DNA of 64,000 nt from Chloroflexota bacterium (GCA_016223085.1 JACRPS010000003.1:862202-926201), one strand, 5' to 3'; positions 40,685 through 49,584 are shown, counted from the stretch's first letter. Notes: generated from the letters alone by a model not told the origin. A program made the numbers and translations.

Positions 40685-41107
40685 ATGCCCGTTCAATATG
40701 AACAAGCCATCACCTTTCATGGTAAACCGGCGCGCGTGATAACCACCATCTCCCTGGTTCCATTAGCGGAAGCGGCGCACGATATTTCAGGATTGCCACC
40801 AGGAAAGGTTGATCGAACGCTTGGCGATGCGCTGGCGACCGGCACCGGCGGTTTTACAACCCGGAATCCGTATACCAATGAGTCGGTGTATGTCTCGTAT
40901 GAGGAAGTGGCGCGGGCTTACGTGGATGTGGACTTTTATAACGTATCACTGAGAGTCGAGTTCAGGCTGGAACTGGATCACAGTCAGGGGCCGACAATCT
41001 ACGCCAACGATATCGTGGACGACCTGAGACGATGGGGACACACCGAAGAACAGATAGAGGAACAGTTGGAGCGCGAGAAAAGAAATCGCGGGCAGCGGGG
41101 AGGCTAA
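40685..41107 (+). CDS. Protein of unknown function
   Basis: 140 residues, with GAAGGAGGTTGAGCC in front of the ATG. The middle is beta-rich (VITTISLVPLAEAAHD, YVSYEEVARAYVDVDFYNVSLRVEF, parts), and the C-terminus is a charged helix (TEEQIEEQLEREKRNRGQRGG). No signal peptide or known motif. Lies on the plus strand between two minus-strand units, so probably an independent or accessory insertion together with the 33-residue ORF. Confidence 0.6.
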   Translation: MPVQYEQAITFHGKPARVITTISLVPLAEAAHDISGLPPGKVDRTLGDALATGTGGFTTRNPYTNESVYVSYEEVARAYVDVDFYNVSLRVEFRLELDHSQGPTIYANDIVDDLRRWGHTEEQIEEQLEREKRNRGQRGG

Positions 41108-41143
41108 GCGTCCGGCGACGCATGGGCAGGCGGTGCGGCACAT

Positions 41144-41908
41144 TTACAGCTCACCATGCACGATAACCGTGCCTTCCGGCTGGTCACTGCCGGTAGCCGG
41201 TTCTTCGGTGATGCGCGCCCAGGTGTATTCATCAATCGGCTCGGTAACGTGGAACAACAGCGCGCCAATACCTTCCTCATTCACGGTGAAGGTGCCGGCG
41301 CTCACCCGCTGGTCGCCCTGCGTCAGCCACAGTTGATAGGTTCGCCCCGGCGATGGCTGCGGGAAGCCGCGCGCGTACATCAGGCCAATCTCGCTCTCCG
41401 CGTTCCACATCAGGAAGGCGGTCGCGTCGCCCCCCTCCTGCTCTGGTGGCAGGCGCACCCAGCGCAGATGGTTGGTGCTGGTGAGGACAAAGGCAGTTTC
41501 ATTCTGCGACTGAAGCTGCGCGGCCAGTTCCGCCTGGCGGGCTGTCAGGTCGTTCACCCGCACCAGCCAGTAGATATTGGTGAGCGCCAGCGCCACGATA
41601 GCCGCTGCCGCCAGCCACGCCAGTGGCTGCACCCGGCGCGGCGTCTGTGCCGGGGCCGCCGGCGCAATGGCCGCCATCAGCCGCGCCTCCAGGTCTGGCG
41701 ACGGCTCGATCTGCGGCACGCTCAGGCGCATTTCATCCTGTAGCTGCCGGTAATCCGCCAACTGCGCGACAGCCTCCGGACAGGCGGCAAGGTTCGTTTC
41801 CACCAGTCGTGTTTCTTCCGGGGTGGTCAGCCCGAAGGCATAATCGGGAATGAGCAATTCCACCGAATCGCAGTCCGGGGCGGCGTGGGTGTCGTTTCTG
41901 GAACTCAT
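41144..41908 (-). CDS. Anti-sigma-K factor (RskA-like)
   Basis: 254 residues. The N-terminal cytoplasmic anti-sigma region (15-90: LIPDYAFGLTTPEETRLVETNL, part) lacks the HxxxCxxC zinc motif. One membrane helix lies at about 97-117 (PLAWLAAAAIVALALTNIYWL, part). The external RskA domain (about 150-250) has AFLMWNAESEIGLMYARGFPQ, GRTYQLWL, GTFTVNEEGIG and TEEPATGSDQPEG. It would hold the sigma factor at 41950 inactive until a signal, often redox, arrives outside. 41 bp downstream of the sigma gene. The divergent COG4315 gene is a likely target or partner. Confidence 0.87.
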   Translation of the reverse strand: MSSRNDTHAAPDCDSVELLIPDYAFGLTTPEETRLVETNLAACPEAVAQLADYRQLQDEMRLSVPQIEPSPDLEARLMAAIAPAAPAQTPRRVQPLAWLAAAAIVALALTNIYWLVRVNDLTARQAELAAQLQSQNETAFVLTSTNHLRWVRLPPEQEGGDATAFLMWNAESEIGLMYARGFPQPSPGRTYQLWLTQGDQRVSAGTFTVNEEGIGALLFHVTEPIDEYTWARITEEPATGSDQPEGTVIVHGEL

Positions 41909-41949
41909 ACGACCGTTAACAACTTATGTTCCCTGTTATTATAGCCCGT

Positions 41950-42519
41950 TTACGGGTGAGTGGAAGTGCGATTGACGGCTTCCAGCCACTGCTCGCGCAG
42001 CCGTTGCAGGCCGGTGCGCAGGCGCGTTTTGACCGTCCCCAGCGGAATATGCGTTTCGCTGGCGATCTCGCTGTGGCTCATGCCCCGGAAGAAGGCCAGT
42101 TCGATCAGCAGCGCCATGTCATCCGGCAACTGCGTCACCAGCATCCGCAGCACCGTGCCCTCCTGCCACAGCGGTTCGGTGGCTACCGCCTGGGCCATAT
42201 CCTCCATATCTTCAATCGATTCCGGGTACAGCGCCGGCTGACGGCGCTCCTGGCGCAGGCGGTCAATCGCGGTGAAATGGGTGATCGCCAGCAGCCAGTT
42301 TTTCAGTTTGCCCTTATTCGGGTCCCACTGCGTCTTTTGCTGCCAGACCTTCAGAAAGGTGTCCTGCGTGACTTCCTCGGCCAGGGTCCCATTCTGCAAC
42401 ACGCGGTAGGCCAGGCTGTAGACTGCTTTCCCATACTGCTGGTACAGCGCCCGGAACGCGGTTTGATCGCGCGCGGCGATGCGCTGCATCAGCTTGATAT
42501 CGTCCAATTGCGACTGCAT
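41950..42519 (-). CDS. ECF sigma factor (SigK-like)
   Basis: 189 residues. Region 2: DQTAFRALYQQYGKAVYSLAYRVL (part) and QDTFLKVWQQ (2.2-2.4). Region 4: LIELAFFRGMSHSEIASETHIPLGTVKTRLRTGLQRLR (part), a standard ECF HTH. GGGAGAAAG precedes ATG 42519. Paired with the RskA-like anti-sigma downstream. 145 bp separate it from the divergent exported repeat protein, where a sigma-specific promoter is expected, but I could not identify one with confidence. Confidence 0.92.
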   Translation of the reverse strand: MQSQLDDIKLMQRIAARDQTAFRALYQQYGKAVYSLAYRVLQNGTLAEEVTQDTFLKVWQQKTQWDPNKGKLKNWLLAITHFTAIDRLRQERRQPALYPESIEDMEDMAQAVATEPLWQEGTVLRMLVTQLPDDMALLIELAFFRGMSHSEIASETHIPLGTVKTRLRTGLQRLREQWLEAVNRTSTHP

Positions 42520-42664
42520 GGCACTTTCTCCCGCATGATAGTGTAATCGCCTGGCACGATTCCCGCAAAAGAACGTATCTGCAATCCAAACCGCATCCGA
42601 CCAGCGATAACTATGGTAGACGGGTTAACCCTTCTTTCTACTGGAATACTGTTGAGGAGTGCAT

Positions 42665-43732
42665 ATGTTGAAGTTACGCAGTGTACTGTTGGTGGTCGCC
42701 ATGCTGGTACTGGTGTTTCCTACTCTGGCGCAGGATATTGCGACCGTCAGCCTGGGCGAAACGGAGGAATTTGGCAACATTCTGGTCGGGCCAAGCGGTA
42801 TGACGCTGTATACTTTCTCCCCCGATCCGCTGAACGAGAGTGTGTGTTATGACCGCTGCGCCGAAGCCTGGCCGCCGCTGACGGTGGACAGCGCCGACAG
42901 CCTGACCGTCGCTGACGGGATTCCAGGCACGTTTGGCACCACCGAACGCACTGACGGCACGATTCAGGTAACGTACAACGGCTGGCCGCTGTATTACTGG
43001 TTCCGTGATGAGCAGCCGGGTGACACCACCGGCCACCGCGTCGGCCACAACTGGTGGGTTGTACCGCCAGCGACTGTGATGATTCAGTCGAACCCGACGC
43101 TGGGCGCCACGCTGGTTGGACCGGACGGCATGACGCTGTATATGTTTACCAATGATAATCCTGACGAAAGCACCTGCTACGACCAGTGCGCCACCAACTG
43201 GCCGCCGCTGACCGCCGAGAGCGCCGACGCGATTGTGCCGGGCGTCAACCTGCCGGGCACGTTTGGCACGACCGAACGCACCGACGGTACGCTCCAGGTG
43301 ACGTACAACGGGATGCCGCTGTATTACTGGAAAGACGACCAGGCGCTCGGGGATGCCACTGGCGAAGGTGTCGGCGAGGTGTGGTACACGGTTGCGCCGG
43401 AAACGGTTGCGCTGGGCAATACATCCGAACTGGGCGATTTCCTGGTATCGCCCGACGGCATGACGCTGTATATGTTCACCAACGACGAGCCGGGCGTGAG
43501 CAACTGCTCCGGCGACTGCCTGGAAAACTGGCCCGCCTACGTGGTTAATGAAAACGACCGTCTGGTGGCTGGCGAGGGCATCAGCGGCGAACTGGGCAAG
43601 ATCGAGCGCGACGATGGCCGCTTCCAGGTGACCTACAACGGGATGCCGCTGTATTACTGGAAAGACGATAAGGCGCCCGGCGATACTACCGGCCAGGGCG
43701 TGGGCGACGTGTGGTTTGTGGTCAGCCCATAG
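42665..43732 (+). CDS. Exported protein with three COG4315 (PF03640-type) repeats
   Basis: 355 residues from ATG 42665 (GAGGAG upstream). Signal peptide 1-22 (SVLLVVAMLVLVFPTLAQD). Three repeats of about 105 residues each: 'LVGPSGMTLYTFSPD..NESVCYDRC...WPPL', then 'GTFGTTERTDGT.QVTYNG.PLYYW.DD..GDTTG'. Each has a Cys pair (SVCYDRC, STCYDQC, SNCSGDC) and the TLYmFtnD motif. The family is of unknown function; it is often encoded beside SigK/RskA, which suggests a redox-related envelope role. The repeats are very similar at DNA level, so the array is probably prone to recombination. Confidence 0.9.
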   Translation: MLKLRSVLLVVAMLVLVFPTLAQDIATVSLGETEEFGNILVGPSGMTLYTFSPDPLNESVCYDRCAEAWPPLTVDSADSLTVADGIPGTFGTTERTDGTIQVTYNGWPLYYWFRDEQPGDTTGHRVGHNWWVVPPATVMIQSNPTLGATLVGPDGMTLYMFTNDNPDESTCYDQCATNWPPLTAESADAIVPGVNLPGTFGTTERTDGTLQVTYNGMPLYYWKDDQALGDATGEGVGEVWYTVAPETVALGNTSELGDFLVSPDGMTLYMFTNDEPGVSNCSGDCLENWPAYVVNENDRLVAGEGISGELGKIERDDGRFQVTYNGMPLYYWKDDKAPGDTTGQGVGDVWFVVSP

Positions 43733-43751
43733 GCAGCATCGCATAAAAACC

Positions 43752-43780
43752 GTAGGGGCGAACCGGCGGTTCGCCCCTAC
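43752..43780. repeat. Palindromic element P9
   Basis: GTAGGGGCGAACC-G-GCGGTTCGCCCCTAC between convergent genes. Core identical to P10 (50411). Confidence 0.8.
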
Positions 43781-43809
43781 CCCCCATTCAGGTGTCCTTC
43801 CACCGGGAA

Positions 43810-44187
43810 TTACCCGGCCAGGATTTGCCCCAGACTCTGCACAAACGAACGCGGGTCAACCGGCTTGGCAAAATAGCCATCAAAACCGGCGTTCATGGCT
43901 TCCTCGGCCACGTCAATCGAGTGATAGGCGGTGACTGCCACCACCGGAATATGCCGTGTGCGTGGGTTGGAGCGAATCGCTGCCAGCGTCTGCCAGCCAT
44001 CCATCATCGGCATGGCTAAATCGGTCACGATCAGCGTCGGTGTCAGGTGGTCGAGCAGGTCCATACACTCGGCGCCATGATGCGCCACCACCACCTCTAC
44101 CCCGTGAAATTTCAGAATCTTCGATACCATTTGCAGGCTGTCGAATTCGTCTTCAACCAGCAGCACCTGCCATTCCCCGTTTGCCAA
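43810..44187 (-). CDS. Single-domain response regulator
   Basis: 125 residues, receiver domain only. Acidic pair EDE (LLVEDEFDS), phosphoacceptor Asp in LIVTDLAMPMMDGW, Thr/Ser in VVAVTAYHS, and Lys in GYFAKPVDP: a complete active site. Without an output domain it acts as a phosphate shuttle or protein-binding switch, CheY-like. Third gene of the unit kinase (44665) - regulator (44205) - regulator (43810). Confidence 0.93.
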   Translation of the reverse strand: MANGEWQVLLVEDEFDSLQMVSKILKFHGVEVVVAHHGAECMDLLDHLTPTLIVTDLAMPMMDGWQTLAAIRSNPRTRHIPVVAVTAYHSIDVAEEAMNAGFDGYFAKPVDPRSFVQSLGQILAG

Positions 44188-44204
44188 AGGTTCTTACTCC
44201 TGTG

Positions 44205-44648
44205 TTATGAACTCTGATGCCCCGCGAGCGTCCGAAAGCAGCGCAGAATTTCCGCCATGAAGGTGCTGAGGCGAAACGGCTTGGCGATATAACCGTCAAA
44301 ACCGGCCTGCATTACCCGTTCCCGGTCGCCCAGCATGGCGTGGGCGGTCAGTGCGATGACCGGGATGGCACTCCAGCGGCTGTCGGCGCGCAGGCACTTC
44401 AGCATCTCCCAGCCGTCCATCTCCGGCATGGACAGATCAAGCAGGATAAACGAGGGCGACAGCGTTTCCAGCGCCGCCAGCCCCAGCCGTCCGTTTTCGG
44501 CAGTGGAGACCTTCGCGCCGTTAAAGGACAGCACCTTCTCAGCGATCACCCGGTTGTCGGGTTCATCGTCCACGATCAAAACCGTCCAGTCCGCAACCTC
44601 CCCGGTAGCCAGGTTGCGAATGACCGGCACGATGCGGTTGTCGCTCAT
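44205..44648 (-). CDS. Single-domain response regulator
   Basis: 147 residues. A 17-residue N-terminal extension is followed by a full receiver: LIVDDEPDN, FILLDLSMPEMDGW (phosphoacceptor Asp), VIALTAHAM and GYIAKPFRL. No output domain. It sits between the membrane kinase gene (16 bp upstream) and the second receiver (17 bp downstream), so one kinase probably serves two receivers in a phosphorelay. Confidence 0.93.
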   Translation of the reverse strand: MSDNRIVPVIRNLATGEVADWTVLIVDDEPDNRVIAEKVLSFNGAKVSTAENGRLGLAALETLSPSFILLDLSMPEMDGWEMLKCLRADSRWSAIPVIALTAHAMLGDRERVMQAGFDGYIAKPFRLSTFMAEILRCFRTLAGHQSS

Positions 44649-44664
44649 ATGCTCCCCTCTTGGC

Positions 44665-46500
44665 CTAGGTAACTGCCTCTGTCCCCGTTACCAGCGGCAG
44701 CGTAATCGAAAACGTACTCCCCTTGCCTGTTTCGCTCTTCAGGCGGATACTCCCGCCCATCATCAACACCAGCCGGCGCACAATCGCCAGCCCCAGCCCG
44801 GTGCCGCTGTACTGCCGGCGCGACGTGCTGTCCAACTGCCGGAATTCCTCAAACACCGTATCCTGGGCGTGCGCCGGAATGCCGATGCCGGTATCGCTGA
44901 CGATGATCTTCCAGCTTTCGCGGTCGTTCCGGCTGACCTGCAACCGTACTTCGCCCGCTTCAGTAAATTTGAAAGCGTTCGACAGCAGATTAATGACGAC
45001 CTGTTTCAGCCGCGCGTGGTCACCAGTCACACAGGCCGGCAGGTGGTCATCGAGTTCAACCACGAAGCGCAGCCCTTTCTCGTCGGCCAGCACCTGATTT
45101 TGCAGCGCGATCTCGCGCACCCAGTCGGCAACGTTAAACGGCTTTGGTGACAGGTCCATCCGTCCGGCCTCAATCTTCGACAGATCAAGCACATCGTTGA
45201 TGAGCGCCAGCAGATGTTCCGCGTTGGCGAGGACGCGCGTCTGGTATTCTTCCTGCTCCGGCGTTAGCGGGCCGGTCATGCCGGCCAGTTGAATCTCAGT
45301 GTAGCCGATGACAGCGTTCAACGGCGTGCGCAGTTCGTGCGACATGGTTGCCAGAAACTGGCTCTTAAGCTGCGTCGCCTGCTCGGCCTGCTTGCGCGCC
45401 AGCGCCAGTTCTTCGTTGGCTTTCACCAGCGCCTCGTTCTGCGCCTGAATCTGCTGCTCCGCCTGTTTGCGGTCGGTAATATCCCGGAAGACCACGACTC
45501 GCCCGGTCAGCCGCCCCTGCCGGTCTTTCAAAGCTGACACGCGCACGTCGAGAAACCGCTGAGAGCCATTTTCGCCGATCACGATTTCGCCCTGCATCAT
45601 GTCCTGGCTGCGGTAGCGTTCGATCAGTTCTGGCTGGTGGGACAGCAGACCAATCACCTGGCTGATCGGCTGCCCGATAATATCGCCAGATGGTCGCTGA
45701 ATGACCTGTTGGGCAGCGGCGTTCAGATCAACCACCCGACTTTGCCCGTCGAGCACGATCATGCCGTCCGTCATGCCTTCAATTACAGCATCGCGGGCAA
45801 CCGGCGCCAGATCAAGCAGTTGGTAACGCAGCAGCCCCCAGGCCAGCGCCAGACCGGAAATCACGAAGGCAAACGGTGTCAGGTCAAGTACCTGGTTATT
45901 ACCGAAGATGGTGATGGCATTGCCAACCAGCGGCACAATTACCGACACTAACAGAGCAACAAGCTGGCGGCGGTACAGCCCCGGCGCGCCGATAAACTGG
46001 CGGAACAACAGGTAGCAGGCCGCCAGAATCAGGACGTAGGAATACGCCGAATGGACCCAGAACCAGATATTGGAAGCGGACAGGATGACCGGGAAGCCAC
46101 CCCCGTCCGCCAGATAGTGGCTGTCCCACATCAGGTGGTGCGCCGGGTTGGTGCCAACGATGAGCATGGTTGCCACCGGCACGGCGATCAGCAGTCGGGC
46201 GCGGTTGCGGGTCAGCCAGCTTCCACGTCCGGTATAGTGCAGCGCAAACACAAACCAGAAAACCGGAACGGCTGCAATCGCCAGAAATTTGGCGCGGTAG
46301 CCAAAGTATTGTAGTGCCAGCGTGGGCGCGCCTACGTCCACGATGTACATCAGCAGCCAGAAGGTGATGGCGACCATCATGTAGGCAATAGACAGTGCCA
46401 CCGGGCCAGAGGTCTGGCGCAGCCGCCAGGCGCCGACCGTAACCAGCATGGACAGCCCCGCCGCCAGGCTTAAAGCGAGGATCGTAGTGCTGTACAACAT
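44665..46500 (-). CDS. Seven-helix membrane sensor histidine kinase with PAS domain
   Basis: 611 residues from ATG 46500 (AAGGAG upstream; the GTG at 46527 is less likely). The N-terminal seven-helix sensor (1-220) resembles the histidine-kinase N-terminal 7TM domain: WLLMYIVDVGAPTLALQYFG, ALHYTGRGSWLTR, NPAHHLMWDSHY. Then a PAS domain (about 225-345: VIEGMTDGMIVLDGQSRVVDLN, part), a coiled coil, HisKA with MSHELRTPLNAVIGYTEI, and HATPase_c (LLSNAFKFTEAGE, VSDTGIGIP, YSGTGLGLAIVRRLV, GSTFSITLP). Senses a membrane or external signal. Co-transcribed with two receivers. Confidence 0.93.
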   Translation of the reverse strand: MLYSTTILALSLAAGLSMLVTVGAWRLRQTSGPVALSIAYMMVAITFWLLMYIVDVGAPTLALQYFGYRAKFLAIAAVPVFWFVFALHYTGRGSWLTRNRARLLIAVPVATMLIVGTNPAHHLMWDSHYLADGGGFPVILSASNIWFWVHSAYSYVLILAACYLLFRQFIGAPGLYRRQLVALLVSVIVPLVGNAITIFGNNQVLDLTPFAFVISGLALAWGLLRYQLLDLAPVARDAVIEGMTDGMIVLDGQSRVVDLNAAAQQVIQRPSGDIIGQPISQVIGLLSHQPELIERYRSQDMMQGEIVIGENGSQRFLDVRVSALKDRQGRLTGRVVVFRDITDRKQAEQQIQAQNEALVKANEELALARKQAEQATQLKSQFLATMSHELRTPLNAVIGYTEIQLAGMTGPLTPEQEEYQTRVLANAEHLLALINDVLDLSKIEAGRMDLSPKPFNVADWVREIALQNQVLADEKGLRFVVELDDHLPACVTGDHARLKQVVINLLSNAFKFTEAGEVRLQVSRNDRESWKIIVSDTGIGIPAHAQDTVFEEFRQLDSTSRRQYSGTGLGLAIVRRLVLMMGGSIRLKSETGKGSTFSITLPLVTGTEAVT

Positions 46501-46686
46501 ACGTGGAAAACTCCTTGAACGAGGCACACCGTGCTAACCGGTGCTTGTATAACAGTATAAGGCCGGAATGTGACAGCAACAATTATTTCATAAAAAATTC
46601 GCAATTCAGTACTTTAAGACTTATGAATAAATCGTAATTTCTATGAAAAATGAATGAATTGAGGTTCGAGTAGATAGAAGAGGCTT

Positions 46687-46692
46687 TATAAT
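46687..46692 (+). promoter_or_regulatory. -10 element of the SH3 protein gene
   Basis: TATAAT 39 bp before ATG 46731 in the AT-rich gap 46501-46730. No convincing -35 at the correct distance. Confidence 0.45.
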
Positions 46693-46730
46693 AAGAATGG
46701 ATACTTTTTTCCACCTGAGGAGGAATAATA

Positions 46731-47624
46731 ATGTATAAATGTATTCTATTTCTTGCAATTGCTCTGGCAATTGTAGGGAGTGCAGCCGCACAGGAAGGCA
46801 GCTGGCAGACCGGCAGTGATGGCAGTGAGTACAACTGCACCTCATTATCAACGGTACTGTCAGCCCTGGCTGATGGAGACCTGCCGACAGAAGCCTTTAC
46901 GGTTCCGTTTGTTCGCTACAAAAATGGCACAGAAGCCTCACTTCAAACTTACTTGAGTGCAGTAACCATGCTCTCTTTTGCGCTCGATGAAGAAGCGCTG
47001 GTGACGATGGACACTTTATTTGAAACCGCCATTTCAGCCTGCGACGCCAGCCAGAAAGACCAAAGCACCGAATCCAGTGAAACGTTTACAGTAATGGTGA
47101 ATGGTGATGTCAATTTGCGTTCCTGTGCCGGTACAAATTGCGATATCGTGGAAACCGCCTCAAATGGCTCGATGCTAACCGTGATTGACACCGAAGGGGA
47201 TTGGTATAAAGTTCAACTGGAGGATGGCACGGCTTACATTGCATCCTGGCTAACGATGCGCGGGCCGGATGATGTTATCAATGTTGACGAGGCATACTTT
47301 GATCCACGCACCGGATGCGCTATTGCCTTTAACGTCAAACGGGGCGATCCCGATATGAACATTCTGCTCTCCGGTGAACGGCGCGGAGACGTCGTTGTCG
47401 ATCTGTACCGTCCCAACGAAACACGACCTCTAAGAGTTGAAGGCCAACTTGACAAGACTTTTATTGATACGGGTGATGCCTACATCCACCAGTACTATAG
47501 CTGGAACGTTGGCTGGCCAGCGGGCACATACCAGCTCGAACTCAAGCTAGATGGCAAGACCAGCAAACTTGCTTGGGAGATGAAAGAGCGCGCAGACTAT
47601 TACATCTACGTGATGTGCGATTGA
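46731..47624 (+). CDS. Exported SH3b-domain protein
   Basis: 297 residues, with GAGGAGGAATAATA before the ATG. Signal peptide 1-20 (CILFLAIALAIVGSAAAQ). A helical Cys-containing region follows, then an SH3b domain at about 120-183 (VNGDVNLRSCAGTNCDIVETA, part; GDWYKVQLEDGTAYIASWL) and a C-terminal beta-sandwich with two Cys. SH3b domains bind peptidoglycan or proteins outside the cell. Lower GC than neighbours. A strong terminator follows. Confidence 0.82.
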   Translation: MYKCILFLAIALAIVGSAAAQEGSWQTGSDGSEYNCTSLSTVLSALADGDLPTEAFTVPFVRYKNGTEASLQTYLSAVTMLSFALDEEALVTMDTLFETAISACDASQKDQSTESSETFTVMVNGDVNLRSCAGTNCDIVETASNGSMLTVIDTEGDWYKVQLEDGTAYIASWLTMRGPDDVINVDEAYFDPRTGCAIAFNVKRGDPDMNILLSGERRGDVVVDLYRPNETRPLRVEGQLDKTFIDTGDAYIHQYYSWNVGWPAGTYQLELKLDGKTSKLAWEMKERADYYIYVMCD

Positions 47625-47645
47625 GTACCATCTGAACGAATCGAG

Positions 47646-47679
47646 GGCAGCTCTCATTTTTTGGAAAGCTGCCTTTTTT
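47646..47679 (+). terminator. Rho-independent terminator after the SH3 gene
   Basis: GGCAGCT and AGCTGCC arms with an AT-rich loop and a TTTTTT tail, 20 bp past the stop. Confidence 0.88.
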
Positions 47680-47684
47680 ATGGA

Positions 47685-47990
47685 GAGGAGAAACGCGCCT
47701 TTGAACGGCTGCGGTATCAGGAAAGAAGTGATGAGGAGCCGGAACGAGTACGAGCGATAAAACGAACGTGGAAAGCCCAAAACGCAGATAAAGTTCGGCA
47801 GGAAAATCAACGGTGGCGAGCGGAGAACCCGGAAAAGGAGCAGCTAACAAGCAACGTTGGCGGGCACGAAAGCGGGGACCTGACAACACGTTAACAGCGA
47901 CAGAATGGCGAGCAGCACTCGATTACTTCGACCGGCGCTGCGCATACTGCGGCTGTGAGGGTGAGTTGAGCCAGGATCATTATTTAATAT
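47685..47990 (+). pseudogene. Decayed HNH endonuclease gene beside tRNA-Gln
   Basis: One frame reads ERVRAIKRTWKAQNADK and NQRWRAENPEK. Near 47835-47850 the reading moves to another frame: NKQRWRARKRGPDN, TATEWRAALDYFDRRCAYCG and ELSQDHY. Together they resemble homing/phage HNH proteins (basic repeat arm, then CxYCG...QDH), but the final N/H of the HNH motif and the second zinc knuckle are missing, because the sequence runs into the tRNA gene. No good start. So it is a frameshifted and truncated relic lying against the 3' end of tRNA-Gln. Confidence 0.72.
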
Positions 47991-47996
47991 ATTATC

Positions 47997-48067
47997 TGGG
48001 GAGGAGGGATTCGAACCCCCGATTCGCAGATCCAAAGTCTGCTGCCTTACCACTTGGCGACTCCCCA
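47997..48067 (-). tRNA. tRNA-Gln (anticodon TTG)
   Basis: 71 nt on the minus strand without encoded CCA. Acceptor TGGGGAG/CTCCCCA pairs 7/7. Anticodon stem GCAGA/TCTGC with loop CTTTGGA gives anticodon TTG. T-arm GGGGGTTCGAATCCCTC has the conserved TTCGAAT loop, and the D-arm contains AGTGGTAAGGC. A normal cloverleaf. Confidence 0.95.
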
Positions 48068-48124
48068 TTGTAAGGGGGATTATAGCAGAATCAAACCGTC
48101 CGACAAGGATAACTTTGGCCGCGT

Positions 48125-49489
48125 CTAATTCCCCGGCTTGTTCGGGTCCGGGAAGGCGTTGCCGAACGACCCCGGCACGCGCGTGGGCGGTGGCGGCGGC
48201 GGCACATCGTAATCCACCGGCAGCGCGTCCACAATCGCTTTTGTATCCACCACCAGGAGCGACAGCCAGCCGACCAGCCCGTTGTATTCCACCTTCACCC
48301 AGGCGTTATACGGGCTGCGCCCCAGCAGATTCACCGGCGCGCCATCTGGCACGGCGGCAACCGTGGGAAATGTCACGTCGGGGAACTGGCGCAGGTTCAC
48401 GCCACCGGGCGCGAGGACTTTGCCGGTTGTGCCCATCTTCCCGTACCGCTGCGGCGGCAGCGGCGTAGCTTCGTACACGGCGTCAATCGCGCCGGTGTTG
48501 AGCGCCAGCAGCGGCGCGTACATCCAGCCGGTTTCGCCGCTGTCCAGCCGGACGTGCAGCCAGTCGCCAGCAGGGTTGCGCCCCAGCACCGCCAGCGTTT
48601 GCCCGGCGGGCACCTGGAGAATCACACCCGCATCGGTAGACGGTGAGACGCGCAGGTTGACCGCGCCCGCTGTACTAACATAGCCGGACTGCGGCAGCAG
48701 CACCGGTCGGTCGAGCAGGCCAACCGGCAGATTCTTCGCCAGCGAGGGTTCAAACATCTGCGGCACGCCCGGCGCGCCCACCGGCGCAGCGTAGTTGCCA
48801 CCGCTGTACGGCACACTCACCTGCTGGCCGGTGCGCAGCAGTTGGTTCTGGCCGAAGGCAAACACCAGCGTTTCGCCGGACAGCCCGACAAAAATCGTTT
48901 GATCCCCGCCGGTCTGCACCAGCACCGTACCGTTCAGGCCGAGCGACACGCCGTTGATGGCGATATTGGTCGGCTGTCCCAGCGGCGTTTGCACCACAAA
49001 GGCATTACGCGGCGCAGCGCCACAGGCGGGCATTTCCGCGCCGGTCTGCACTACCATCGCCTGCCACGCCGGGAAATCCGGCGGCGTTACGTCGCGCGCC
49101 TGCACGTCACCCAGCAGCAGGCCGGTGAACTGAATCGGCGCGTCAGGCCGCAGCCACACCACGCCGGAACTGCCCGTTTCAACTGCCAGCGGCGGGGTGC
49201 GAATAGCGTCCACCAGGGCAATTTCGACCATCGCTCCCGGCGCGGCCAGCGCGTTTGCCACCTGACCGGCGGGTTCAACCTGCGGCGCGCTGCCACCGTT
49301 GCAAATAAAACCAGCCGGCCCGCCGATGCAGGCATCGCTGGCCGTTGTCCAGACCGTTTCCAGTGCCGGGGCGCAGGCCGCCGCACTGACGGCAGTTGAA
49401 TCCTGTGCCGCCGTCCAGGTGATGCTGGCTATCAAAATCAGCCCCAGGCCGAAACCAACCCATACGCGAGACATCATACCGTCACTCAT
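48125..49489 (-). CDS. Exported protein with two SH3b domains
   Basis: 454 residues. Signal peptide (MMSRVWVGFGLGLILIASI, cleavage near TAAQD). The N-terminal 290 residues are beta-rich with paired Cys (ACAPALETVW, DACIGGPAGFICNGG) and a FecR-like strand set (NAFVVQTPLGQPTNIAING, LVFAFGQNQLLRTGQQVSV). Two SH3b domains are at about 290-350 (GAVNLRVSPSTDAGVILQVPAG, part; DWLHVRLDSGETGWMYAPLL) and 368-425 (GGVNLRQFPDVTFPTVAAVP; AWVKVEYNGLVGWLS). The Pro-rich tail PPPPPPTRVPG may thread the wall. Likely an envelope binding protein; function unknown. Confidence 0.83.
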   Translation of the reverse strand: MSDGMMSRVWVGFGLGLILIASITWTAAQDSTAVSAAACAPALETVWTTASDACIGGPAGFICNGGSAPQVEPAGQVANALAAPGAMVEIALVDAIRTPPLAVETGSSGVVWLRPDAPIQFTGLLLGDVQARDVTPPDFPAWQAMVVQTGAEMPACGAAPRNAFVVQTPLGQPTNIAINGVSLGLNGTVLVQTGGDQTIFVGLSGETLVFAFGQNQLLRTGQQVSVPYSGGNYAAPVGAPGVPQMFEPSLAKNLPVGLLDRPVLLPQSGYVSTAGAVNLRVSPSTDAGVILQVPAGQTLAVLGRNPAGDWLHVRLDSGETGWMYAPLLALNTGAIDAVYEATPLPPQRYGKMGTTGKVLAPGGVNLRQFPDVTFPTVAAVPDGAPVNLLGRSPYNAWVKVEYNGLVGWLSLLVVDTKAIVDALPVDYDVPPPPPPTRVPGSFGNAFPDPNKPGN

Positions 49490-49584
49490 TACATTTATTA
49501 AGAACAGGCAGCGACCATTTTACCAGACAACCGGCATTTGTGTGGTAAAATCCGCCTGAATTCTGGCGCAGCCATCGAGGAATC

